This document shows, piece after piece, positions 25,889 to 34,694 of a stretch of DNA of 64,000 bases. Numbering within the stretch: position 1 is the stretch's first letter; every line of letters begins with the position of its first letter. The stretch spans positions 1 through 64,000 of the forward strand of contig JAILKH010000146.1 in the NCBI GenBank assembly GCA_024693925.1, given 5' to 3'. Origin of the DNA: Lachnospiraceae bacterium (GTDB lineage Bacteria > Bacillota > Clostridia > Lachnospirales > Lachnospiraceae). The notes below the pieces were generated by a model. It saw nothing but the letters and a program-made list of their open reading frames with translations, was not told where the DNA came from and did not search any database. The position numbers and the translations under genes are program-made.

Positions 25889-27357
25889 ATAAATACATGA
25901 TTTTGATTCCGGTTTTATTTCCTCTTTTGGCCGGTGCCGTTTTACCTTTGTTTCATTTTAAAAAGAGAAAATACAGGAATATATATACAGAGGCTGTGAC
26001 TCTGTTAAATTCAATAATTGTAATAGTTCTTCTGTTAAATGCACCGGAAGGAAATATTCGGGCGCTGAATCTGGCCGGAGATTTGGAGATAACTTTTCAT
26101 GTTGACGGACTGGGTTCGGTTTTTGCGGTGCTTATTGCCGTGTTATGGCCGATAGCAACATTGTATGCTTTTGAGTATATGGAGCATCTGGGTAAGGAGA
26201 ATACTTTTTTTGCATTTTATACCATGACCTACGGTGTAACAATGGGAATAGCATTGGCGGCTAATCTTATGACACTTTATATGTTTTATGAGATGCTTAC
26301 ACTTGTTACACTTCCTCTTGTAATGGCCGGAATGAGCAGGGAAGCGATAATGGCAGGGCGAAAGTACATTTTGTATTCAATGGGTGGTGCGGCCTTTGCG
26401 TTTATAGGATTTATTTTTATATTTACCTATGGGACTACCATGAATTTTATTCCCGGAGGTGTGCTTGCCGGTGCAGCTATTGAAGGTAAAGAAAATCTTT
26501 TGAGAGTGGTTTATGTTCTTGCTGTACTGGGTTTTGGAGTTAAGGCTGCGGTCTTTCCGTTTCATGGATGGCTTCCGTCGGCATCGATAGCACCGACGCC
26601 GGTCACAGCTCTGTTGCATGCGGTGGCAGTTGTTAAAGCCGGGGCTTTTGCAATAATAAGAATAACCTATTACAGTTTCGGAACCTCTTTCCTTAAGGAT
26701 ACATTCGCGCAGTATATTATAATGTTTTTTTCCATGGCCACCATATTGTACGGCTCCGCAAGAGCTGTAAAGGAGCCGCATTTTAAGAGAAGACTTGCTT
26801 ATTCCACGGTATCAAATCTATCTTATATCATTTTCGGGGCTGCCTTAATGACGCCGTTGGGTTTTGGGGCCGCATTGAGTCATATGATATATCATGCGGT
26901 CATTAAGATAACCCTGTTTTTTTGCGCCGGAGCGGTATTGTGCAAGACTCATAAAGAGTATGTTAAGGAACTGGATGGATTAGGGTATAAAATGAAGGTG
27001 ACTTTTGCCGCGTTTACGGTTGGCTCATTTTCGCTTATCGGAATACCTCCGTTTCCGGGCTTTATAAGTAAATGGAATTTATGTACGGCTGCAGTACAGC
27101 AGGGTTCTGGTCCGGCATATGCAGGTATCGGTGTATTGCTTATATCGGCCCTGTTAACGGCGATATATATGCTTACAACTTTGTTTAGGGCATATTTTCC
27201 GACTGAAGGGTTTAATCCGGATTCCATTAAAGGTATTAAGGATCCCGGATGGCAGATGTGTGTAACCTTTGTGATCTTTATTGCGGCTATGTTTATTCTT
27301 GGTTTTACATCACCTTATCTTATGAGATATTTTGATGGTATAGCTAAAATGTTGTAA
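25885..27357 (+). CDS. Third NuoM/MrpD-like antiporter subunit
   Basis: 490-residue antiporter-like subunit. The helix-5 Glu (MFYEMLTLVTLPLVM) and helix-7 Lys (GVKAAVFPFHGWLPSASIAPTP) are kept; the following HAVAVVKAGAF is closer to MrpA/NuoL than to MrpD, so this may be the A-type channel. It begins with GTG at 25885, inside a GTGA overlap with the previous gene, with GGGAG at a normal distance; an in-frame ATG at 25897 is less well placed. It is separated from the next subunit by 43 bases. Confidence 0.85.
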   Translation: MNKYMILIPVLFPLLAGAVLPLFHFKKRKYRNIYTEAVTLLNSIIVIVLLLNAPEGNIRALNLAGDLEITFHVDGLGSVFAVLIAVLWPIATLYAFEYMEHLGKENTFFAFYTMTYGVTMGIALAANLMTLYMFYEMLTLVTLPLVMAGMSREAIMAGRKYILYSMGGAAFAFIGFIFIFTYGTTMNFIPGGVLAGAAIEGKENLLRVVYVLAVLGFGVKAAVFPFHGWLPSASIAPTPVTALLHAVAVVKAGAFAIIRITYYSFGTSFLKDTFAQYIIMFFSMATILYGSARAVKEPHFKRRLAYSTVSNLSYIIFGAALMTPLGFGAALSHMIYHAVIKITLFFCAGAVLCKTHKEYVKELDGLGYKMKVTFAAFTVGSFSLIGIPPFPGFISKWNLCTAAVQQGSGPAYAGIGVLLISALLTAIYMLTTLFRAYFPTEGFNPDSIKGIKDPGWQMCVTFVIFIAAMFILGFTSPYLMRYFDGIAKML

Positions 27358-27400
27358 GTGATCTGTGTATAAGATTATTATGTTTATATGAGGTATCAAA

Positions 27401-29488
27401 ATGTTAATGGCGCTGACGATCGGCCCCATGCTCGGTGGAGTAATGGCATATATTATCGGAAAAAAGAATAAAAAGGCAAGAGATTATTTTGCGTCGGCGG
27501 TTACGATCATAGAGATGGGGCTTTTGATATATTGTTCGGGTTTGTATTTAACCGGGAAGAATATGTTCTTTACTCAGAAGGATCTGTGCGGGTTGGGTAT
27601 AAGCCTTAAGCTTGACGGATTCAGGATCATCCTGGGTGTGGTTGCTGCTTTTATGTGGACAATGACTACAATCTTTTCAAAGGAGTATATGGCTCATTAT
27701 CCGAGGACCAACAGATATTATCTGTTTTTCCTGATCACCCTTGGAGCAACGGTGGGAGTGTTTTTGTCTGCGGATCTTTTTACAACTTTCCTGTTTTTTG
27801 AAATAATGTCATTTACATCGTATACCTGGGTTGCACATGATGAAACCAAAGAATCATTAAGAGCGGCCGAAACCTACCTTTGTGTAGCGGTTATTGGTGG
27901 AATGGTCATGCTTATGGGGTTGTTTTTATTGTATAATATGACAGGGACCCTCAGAATGGATGAGTTACATGAAGCTGTTAATTATGCTATTGTATTGTCA
28001 CCGGATAATAAACTTAAAACATATGTGGCGGGTGGGTGCATATTATTTGGATTTGGGGCAAAAGCCGGTATGTTTCCGCTCCATATATGGCTTCCCAAGG
28101 CTCATCCCGTAGCACCGGCACCGGCGTCGGCGTTATTGTCCGGTATTCTTACAAAATCCGGTATTTTCGGTATTATTGTTATTTCTGCGGAAATGTTTTT
28201 ATATGATTACAATTGGGGAATGTTAATCCTGATATTGGGGGTCATTACCATGTTTTTGGGAGCCCTTCTCGGAATTTTCAGTATAAATATCAAACGTACA
28301 TTGGCGTGTTCCTCTATGTCACAGATCGGTTTTATACTGGTGGGAATCGGAATGCAGGGATTACTGGGGGAGGAGAATTCCCTTGCTATCCGCGGGACGG
28401 TTCTCCATATGATTAATCATTCCATGATCAAGCTGGTTCTGTTTATTTGTGCCGGTATTATTTATATGAATATTCATGAACTTGATCTTAATAAGATAAG
28501 GGGCTTTGGTAAAGGGAAAAAACTTCTTATGATCGCATTTCTCGTAGGGGGACTTTCCATAAGTGGGATCCCTATGTTTTCCGGTTATGTAAGTAAGACG
28601 CTTTTACATGAATCAATAGTTGAATTTATTAATATTGCAACGCCTGATATGTATGGTAAATTTAAATTTGTTGAAGTGATTTTTTTGGTTACAGGAGGAA
28701 TGACTTTGGCATATATGACTAAACTGTTCGTTGCGGTCTTTGTCGAAGAGGGAGAAAAAGTGCCGGAAGAAAGAAGTAAAACTTCGCGTTATATGAACGG
28801 ACAATCTTCCTTGGCATTATTGCTGTCAGTGCTTGTATTGTTTGGTTTGGGAACAGGTCCATACAGGATAATGGATAATCTGGCCAAAATGGCGCTTCCT
28901 TTTATGAAGGGCAAAAGCATGGGCATTTATGTGGATTATTATAGTTTTACCAATCTTAAAGGAAGCATAATATCCATAGTTCTGGGTGTAAATATTTATT
29001 ATTTTATCATCAGGAAATTTTTAATGAGAACAGACGAGGATGGAAAGCGTATATATGTAAATATGTGGCCGGAATGGCTGGACATTGAAAATCTTATATA
29101 TCGTCCTGTGTTACAGCATATCATCCCCTTTGTAATGGCTTTGATATTGAGGGTATTTGACCGGTTTGCGGATCATGTGATATATGTATTGAAATCCACT
29201 TTGTTTAAGGAGGTTGAGCCGAGGCGGCCGCTTTTGTACGGAAATATTTTTACTCATGTTGTAGGTGGATTTATAGACCGGATGGTTGATCTTATAAATA
29301 ATATTTTCAGAAAAGATACTCCGGTTAAAGAAAATTATGAAAAGAAGCTGGCACTTAGTATCGGACATATAATCAAAACCTCAAGGCTAACGGCAAGAAG
29401 CGTTTCTTTTGGCCTTTTAATGTTTAGTATAGGCTGTATTTTTACTCTTGTGTATCTTGTAATGGTATTGTTGCTGCATATAACGTAA
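27401..29488 (+). CDS. Fourth large NuoL/MrpA-like antiporter subunit
   Basis: 695-residue membrane protein, the largest of the operon. The antiporter core (to about residue 490) keeps the helix-5 Glu (FLFFEIMSFTSYTWV) and helix-7 Lys (GAKAGMFPLHIWLPKAHPVAPAPAS). The extra C-terminal 190 residues have two further helices and a cytosolic stretch with VLQHIIPFVMALILRVFDR; the last helix is near the end (SFGLLMFSIGCIFTLVYLV). Its extended form recalls NuoL/HyfB-like proteins that have a lateral arm. GAGG precedes the ATG. It closes the operon; the TPR gene follows after 12 bases. Confidence 0.83.
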   Translation: MLMALTIGPMLGGVMAYIIGKKNKKARDYFASAVTIIEMGLLIYCSGLYLTGKNMFFTQKDLCGLGISLKLDGFRIILGVVAAFMWTMTTIFSKEYMAHYPRTNRYYLFFLITLGATVGVFLSADLFTTFLFFEIMSFTSYTWVAHDETKESLRAAETYLCVAVIGGMVMLMGLFLLYNMTGTLRMDELHEAVNYAIVLSPDNKLKTYVAGGCILFGFGAKAGMFPLHIWLPKAHPVAPAPASALLSGILTKSGIFGIIVISAEMFLYDYNWGMLILILGVITMFLGALLGIFSINIKRTLACSSMSQIGFILVGIGMQGLLGEENSLAIRGTVLHMINHSMIKLVLFICAGIIYMNIHELDLNKIRGFGKGKKLLMIAFLVGGLSISGIPMFSGYVSKTLLHESIVEFINIATPDMYGKFKFVEVIFLVTGGMTLAYMTKLFVAVFVEEGEKVPEERSKTSRYMNGQSSLALLLSVLVLFGLGTGPYRIMDNLAKMALPFMKGKSMGIYVDYYSFTNLKGSIISIVLGVNIYYFIIRKFLMRTDEDGKRIYVNMWPEWLDIENLIYRPVLQHIIPFVMALILRVFDRFADHVIYVLKSTLFKEVEPRRPLLYGNIFTHVVGGFIDRMVDLINNIFRKDTPVKENYEKKLALSIGHIIKTSRLTARSVSFGLLMFSIGCIFTLVYLVMVLLLHIT

Positions 29489-29500
29489 GAGAGGATTTAT

Positions 29501-31300
29501 ATGGATATAAATAAAGTATTAAAGGAACTGGATGAACTTCCCGGAGGTGAAAATACTTATAAAACCGGTGAATTTCTGAAGGAAAAAATAGAACTGGCTT
29601 CAGAAGAGGGAGACCATTCCTCGGAACTTACATTGATCAATGAAATGATAGGTTATTGCAGATATACCGGAAGGCATGAGGATACCGATCATTATGCAAG
29701 GTACGCTTTAAGAGTATGTAAGGAGCAGGGGCTTGAGGATACGCTTGCATATGCAACCACTCTTCTCAATATAGCTACGGCTTACAGAGCGGCAGGACGG
29801 TACGGAGAATCTCTTGATTTGTATGATAAGGTAGAAAATCTGTATAAAAAGTTTATTGATAAGAGTGATTATCTCTATGCTGCATTATATAATAATATGA
29901 GTTTATTATATCAGGCGATGGAAGATAATGAAAAGTCAGCTTATTATCTTGAAAACTCACTGGATATAATAGATGGGATCAGTGAAGAAAAGATACCGCA
30001 GGCTATAACAAGAACTAATCTGGCCCAGGCTTATATACGGCTGAAAAAATATGAGGATGCAGGTATCCGTCTAAAGGAGGCTGAAGAAATATTTCTTGAA
30101 AAGGGAGGAGATGATTTTCATTATCCGGGATGTTTAAATGCTATGGCCGGTCTTTATTATATTAATAAAGATTATGAAAACAGTATAAAGTATTATAATA
30201 AAGCATTGGAATTACTTAAGCATCAGGTAGGCGAGGATAATCCCGCATATATTTCGGTCAGGGATAATCTTAATGAGGTTAAGACGGTTCTTGAAAAAGA
30301 GGGGATTGCTTTGGAAATTCCTGAAGCGGAAGCCACACGTCTTAAAGGAATGGATATCAGCAGAAGCTTTTACGAAGAATACGGAAAGCAGATGCTTAAA
30401 GAGAAATTTCCGGATTATGAGAAGGATATAACCGTAGGTTTGGTCGGCAGGGGATCACAGTGCTATGGTTATGATGATGAATTGTCCACGGATCATGATT
30501 TCGGACCGGATTTTTGTATGTTTGTCGATGATGAAATATACTATGCTATAGGAGATAGCCTGCAGGAGGAATATGATAAACTACCCGGAGAATATATGGG
30601 ATATAAAAGGGTCCGTTCCCAGCCGCCTGACGGAAAACGTATCGGGGTTATGAGAACTTTGGAGTTTTATTCGAATATTCTTGATGCGGACGAAAATTTT
30701 TTGAAAAAATGTTTTATTGCCTGCGAGGGAGAGGATGATAAATTAAAAAAAGAATATGAAGATCTTTTCTTTTCTTCAATATCGGAAGAACACCTGTCTG
30801 CTTCAATAAACGGAGAAATATTTAAAGCGGGCAGCGGTGACTTTATTAAGATAAGAAAAATGCTGTCATATTATCCGGATAATATCTGGAGGAAAAGGAT
30901 AGCAACGGAGCTTCATTATTCCGCTCAGATGGGACAATATAATTATATACGAATGCTTAAGCGGGGAGATAAGGTGGCATCGGAGCTGGCTCTTGCAGGG
31001 TATATGGAGCATACCATGAAACTCGTGTATTTGATAAATCGCAAATATGCCCCATATTATAAATGGTTGCATCATGGTATGGCGGATTTGGAAAAAGCAG
31101 CAGTTATAATGGATATTTTTAATGCTGTTTATGATATGCCAAAGGGTGATGAACGGATAAGGATGACAATTGAAATTGTTGCAGCCATAATAATAGAGGA
31201 GCTGGAGAAGATAGGTATGGCAGGAAATGTTGCGCCGGAAGAAAAATATCTGGATGTTTATTCGCAGGTACTAATGGGAACTTCCGAAGACAATATTTAA
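29501..31300 (+). CDS. TPR protein with C-terminal DUF4037 (nucleotidyltransferase-like) domain
   Basis: 599-residue cytosolic protein. Residues 1-270 hold about six tetratricopeptide repeats (for example NIATAYRAAGRYGESLDLYDKVENLY split as NIATAYRAAGRYGES and LDLYDKVENLY). From about residue 290 a DUF4037 domain follows, with the nucleotidyltransferase-type motif GRGSQCYGYDDELSTDHDFG, in which Gly-Ser and the Asp-x-Asp pair are kept. AGAGG precedes the ATG. It is 12 bases after the antiporter operon and 37 before a DUF4125 gene; in clostridia these two domains are known to be found together. The reaction is unknown; a small-molecule or nucleic-acid transferase is possible but unproven. Confidence 0.82.
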   Translation: MDINKVLKELDELPGGENTYKTGEFLKEKIELASEEGDHSSELTLINEMIGYCRYTGRHEDTDHYARYALRVCKEQGLEDTLAYATTLLNIATAYRAAGRYGESLDLYDKVENLYKKFIDKSDYLYAALYNNMSLLYQAMEDNEKSAYYLENSLDIIDGISEEKIPQAITRTNLAQAYIRLKKYEDAGIRLKEAEEIFLEKGGDDFHYPGCLNAMAGLYYINKDYENSIKYYNKALELLKHQVGEDNPAYISVRDNLNEVKTVLEKEGIALEIPEAEATRLKGMDISRSFYEEYGKQMLKEKFPDYEKDITVGLVGRGSQCYGYDDELSTDHDFGPDFCMFVDDEIYYAIGDSLQEEYDKLPGEYMGYKRVRSQPPDGKRIGVMRTLEFYSNILDADENFLKKCFIACEGEDDKLKKEYEDLFFSSISEEHLSASINGEIFKAGSGDFIKIRKMLSYYPDNIWRKRIATELHYSAQMGQYNYIRMLKRGDKVASELALAGYMEHTMKLVYLINRKYAPYYKWLHHGMADLEKAAVIMDIFNAVYDMPKGDERIRMTIEIVAAIIIEELEKIGMAGNVAPEEKYLDVYSQVLMGTSEDNI

Positions 31301-31337
31301 ATTGTAAATGTTGGTGAATGATCAAAGGAGGAGACAA

Positions 31338-32030
31338 ATGTCTGAAATTAACTTGAATACTAATCTGAGTTCGTGTATTATAAACAACGCGCGGGCAAAT
31401 GGTACAACCGTCAACGTAAGCAGCCGGGATTCGGTAAATGAAATAGTCATGCTGGAATGGCAGGCTTTTGATAAGGTGGTTAATGAAGGCGGTCGTGCGT
31501 CCTGCCAGGATGATTGGGATACATTTTCCATTATGAGAAGAAGTCAGTATGAGACCTGGACGGATGAGATGCTGGATTCTTATATAGACGATTTTTATAC
31601 CGCAAATGAAAACGGGTGGAACCTGATCACCGAGAAATATGCAAGAATGGAAGAAAGTACCGCTCCGGAAAGCTATGAAAAAATTAAGGATTCATTACCT
31701 GAAGTAAGTGAGAAGAAGAAGGCAATCGTTGATCAGATAGTAAGTATTCAGGTTGATTGGATGGAGCAGTTTGCAATGCAGTATCCTAAGGCGGCGGCTA
31801 ATGCAAGAAGTATACACTCATCGGAGGATACTATAGATAATACTTCGTATGAAACTTATTTAAGAGGCGAATTGATGACATATTCCGAACGAACGCTTGC
31901 CTTATACGGACAGTTTGTTGTCAGGACTGCGGGGAATGGGGAGAATCTTGCATATAAGATAATGGAGAACACCGCCAAGGCGTATGGCTATGAGGGACTT
32001 GGGGATCTTGAAAGCAAGCTTGGAAATTAG
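31338..32030 (+). CDS. DUF4125 family protein
   Basis: 230-residue soluble protein that matches what is known of DUF4125: the segment IVMLEWQAFDKVVNEGGRAS split as MLEWQAFDKV and NEGGRASCQDDWDTF, then MRRSQYETWTDEMLDSY, EKYARMEESTAPESYE, and the final ETYLRGELMTYSERTLALYG. No catalytic function is known. The frame opens at 31308, but AAAGGAGGAG at 31324-31332 puts the start at ATG 31338. It lies directly after the DUF4037 gene, its usual partner, and probably works with it. Confidence 0.8.
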   Translation: MSEINLNTNLSSCIINNARANGTTVNVSSRDSVNEIVMLEWQAFDKVVNEGGRASCQDDWDTFSIMRRSQYETWTDEMLDSYIDDFYTANENGWNLITEKYARMEESTAPESYEKIKDSLPEVSEKKKAIVDQIVSIQVDWMEQFAMQYPKAAANARSIHSSEDTIDNTSYETYLRGELMTYSERTLALYGQFVVRTAGNGENLAYKIMENTAKAYGYEGLGDLESKLGN

Positions 32031-32065
32031 AAAGATCCTTTTATTGATTGGGAAGTGGGAGACAG

Positions 32066-34657
32066 ATGGGCAACGAGGATACTAATACATCCGGTAGAAT
32101 GGTCAAAGAGCGTACGGTTAAGAAAAAAGCCGCACGCAGTATTGTTGCACCCAGAGCAGATGAGGAAACAGCTTTTCGTGAAGCACGGCGTAAAGAAGCT
32201 TTTACGGGGATGAATAAGGACCATGTTACCGCAAATGTAAAAAAATCAAATACACTTGTTTCACCCAATAAGGCAGGGGCACAGGAAATTGAAGGCAGTA
32301 AGGCCAGAATGTTGACTGCGCCTATTCAGCTTACCTGGAATGAGGACGCTTCGACTTCTAAATCACAAAAGTCCCCTGAAAGGAAAATGGCTACAGGGTG
32401 GCCGGATAGTCCTCCAAAACCCAGAAATATTGAAAAAGAGAGAAAAGAATTAATATCCGGTAGTAGTGTAAATAATGTAAAAACAGATAGTATTCAGGAA
32501 AATAATAATCTGCAGCCTCCTTATAATGGTCCGGGGCCGGTGTTTAACGGACTAAAAGAAGACTATTCCGGAATAAATGAGAAAATGCAGGGAATGACCC
32601 AGGAACTGCAGTTAATGGATTTTACATTGGACAGGTATACTCCCGATGCTGTTAAAGCTAAGAGTTTTGCTGATAAACAAAAATCTTTGCCATTGGAGGA
32701 CAGGGAGCAAACAAGAATGGTTCCATCCGGAAACAATAATGACCGGAAGGATCTGCAGGCTAAACCTGATGTAACCGATACAGCAAAAGCAGGACAAAAG
32801 CCTGTCATTAAGACGGGACCAGGACAAAATCCCGCCAATAAAACAGCAGCAGGACCAAAACCCGTTAATAAAACGGTAGCAGGGTCAAAGCCTGTTAATA
32901 AAACGGCAGCAGGGCCAAAGCCTGTCAATAAAACGGCGGCAGGGCCAAAGCCGGTCAATAAAACAGCAAGGCCGGAGCCTGTTAATAAAACTGCTGCGAT
33001 CGGAACGAGGCCTGTTAACAAAACTGCAGTAAGATCAAATCAGTTTCCAAGATCCGATATGCAGCAGAACCGTATAAAAACAGGAAATTATAAGGCTGTA
33101 AACTATGACGGAATAAATTCGGGGACAGGTGTTGTTACAGAGCAAACGCGGGTATTGAATACCGTATCCAATGTCGAGGTTATGCCTGTAAACAAAGAAG
33201 AATACAAAGCCGGTAAGAATCCTGCAAGAAAAATTCTTAAAACCATAGTTACTACTACCACTACGACAACCTATGAAGCCGTCAGTGAAGATGATATGAA
33301 TGATATAATCGTATCAGGTGATCCTATAACCGATTCCCCAAAGCAGATAGATGCTTCGGAGGCGGCAAGAAGAGCTGCCGCATCTATGACAGGGGAATTG
33401 TCAAAGAGTAGAACGGTATATGGTAATGAACCGGTAGGAGGGCAAAACATAAAGAGTAGTGATCCTGTAGGCAGCAGGGTTTCGAATGTAAATGAACAGG
33501 CGCGAAAACAATCCGGAAATAACAGGGCTTTGGCACAGAGACGATCTGTCAACAGTCAAAAGCCGGTAAGGAATAATCCGGGAAAGGGTTCGGGAGAACC
33601 TTCCGCATTATCCTCAAGAGAAAAAAATGTTCTGCATGGAAACGGTAAAAATGTAAAAGGGCCCATGCAGGGATCGATGATAGACAGAATGATGTCTCAA
33701 CCGGCGAATAAGCCGGTTGATCCGCAGAAAATGAGTTCTATGGATAAACAGTTGGCGGATATTGAAAAAGCTCTTGGTTTAAGTGAGGAAGCTAAGAAGC
33801 CGGCAGTTGTCCCGCCGGTCGCGCCAAATGTATTGCCACCGCAGACTAAACCGGTAACGGTTAATGAACCTGATGTTAACGGCAGTATAAAGGCACCTTT
33901 GCAAAAAAATAAGGATGTGTTTGACGGGATAGACTCTTTTCAGGAATCTAAGGATTTTAGTATTACGGAAATGGAGGGGGAGAAAAAAAAGTCAAAGGAA
34001 TACCTGATGCTTGCCATAGAAGCAATAATCTTTGTTATAATATTATGTGTATGTATAAGCATTTATAAAAAGATAAAGAGTGATGAATTTGTTCCCGGAA
34101 CTTCGATTGAAGACAACGTGGGAGAGAGTGAATCCCAAGAGGCTTTGGATAATACGGAATATGGAGATCAGGGGACCGAAGCTTTTGAGGTAGAAGAAGC
34201 GGGGGTTGAAGATGAATTGTTGCCGGAGGATGATCAGGGAACGGATATGGTCGATGATACGGTTCAAAATGAGAGTACGGTATCGCAAACGGTTGATGTT
34301 GATAATGAAAATTTTACTTTAAAATGTACAAATGTAACGGTGGTTCTTGATTCAAACGGAAATCCTGCCGCGCTTATCTACTTTACATTTGTTAACAAGA
34401 CGAGTAAACTTTTATCTATGTCGGAAGTATATCCTCCAAGTGTTACCCAGAACGGTGAAGTGTGTGAGACATCGGCATCATTAAATGAATATCCGGAAGA
34501 ATACTATAATAAAGATACACAGATATCGGATGGTTCCAGTCTGAATTGTGCATATGCGGTATCCTTAAAAGATGCAGTTTCCGCAATAAGGCTTACAATA
34601 TATGATAATTATGAAACCTTTGCTGAAGTGGGTTCGATCGAAATTCAGTTGCAGTAA
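32066..34657 (+). CDS. Large single-pass membrane protein with basic cytosolic repeat region and DUF5067-like outer domain
   Basis: 863-residue protein. Residues 1-640 are low-complexity, basic, Lys/Asn/Pro-rich and have no signal peptide, so they should be cytosolic. Inside them (residues about 240-322) lie about eight copies of a 10-residue unit, PVNKTAAGPK, encoded by a 30-base DNA repeat. One membrane helix follows near 657-676 (AIEAIIFVIILCVCISIY). The outside part is acidic and ends in a beta-rich domain (FTLKCTNVTVVL to SIEIQLQ) resembling DUF5067. The frame opens at TTG 32048; the ATG at 32066 after GGGAG is preferred. Function is unknown; a scaffold anchored at the membrane is one reading. 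Confidence 0.6.
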   Translation: MGNEDTNTSGRMVKERTVKKKAARSIVAPRADEETAFREARRKEAFTGMNKDHVTANVKKSNTLVSPNKAGAQEIEGSKARMLTAPIQLTWNEDASTSKSQKSPERKMATGWPDSPPKPRNIEKERKELISGSSVNNVKTDSIQENNNLQPPYNGPGPVFNGLKEDYSGINEKMQGMTQELQLMDFTLDRYTPDAVKAKSFADKQKSLPLEDREQTRMVPSGNNNDRKDLQAKPDVTDTAKAGQKPVIKTGPGQNPANKTAAGPKPVNKTVAGSKPVNKTAAGPKPVNKTAAGPKPVNKTARPEPVNKTAAIGTRPVNKTAVRSNQFPRSDMQQNRIKTGNYKAVNYDGINSGTGVVTEQTRVLNTVSNVEVMPVNKEEYKAGKNPARKILKTIVTTTTTTTYEAVSEDDMNDIIVSGDPITDSPKQIDASEAARRAAASMTGELSKSRTVYGNEPVGGQNIKSSDPVGSRVSNVNEQARKQSGNNRALAQRRSVNSQKPVRNNPGKGSGEPSALSSREKNVLHGNGKNVKGPMQGSMIDRMMSQPANKPVDPQKMSSMDKQLADIEKALGLSEEAKKPAVVPPVAPNVLPPQTKPVTVNEPDVNGSIKAPLQKNKDVFDGIDSFQESKDFSITEMEGEKKKSKEYLMLAIEAIIFVIILCVCISIYKKIKSDEFVPGTSIEDNVGESESQEALDNTEYGDQGTEAFEVEEAGVEDELLPEDDQGTDMVDDTVQNESTVSQTVDVDNENFTLKCTNVTVVLDSNGNPAALIYFTFVNKTSKLLSMSEVYPPSVTQNGEVCETSASLNEYPEEYYNKDTQISDGSSLNCAYAVSLKDAVSAIRLTIYDNYETFAEVGSIEIQLQ
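32790..33030 (+). repeat. 30-base tandem repeat encoding PVNKTAAGPK units
   Basis: About eight consecutive copies, several nearly identical at the DNA level (units such as GGGCCAAAGCCTGTCAATAA in part), encode [GP]xPVNKTA[AV]. It is wholly in frame in the large membrane-protein gene. Copy number probably varies between strains through slippage or recombination, which is inferred. Confidence 0.75.
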
Positions 34658-34694
34658 CATCATTATTAAATAATTTAGAAGAGGAGAGAGCGGT

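Noticed and set aside
20214..29488. Membrane-bound hydrogenase or complex I operon
   Set aside because: Only membrane-arm subunits are present; no NiFe large/small subunit, ferredoxin-type or NuoB/C/D-like gene was found on either side.
32563..33021. Minus-strand open frame with repeated LLTGFGP units
   Set aside because: It mirrors the 30-base repeats in the real plus-strand gene and has no start signals.
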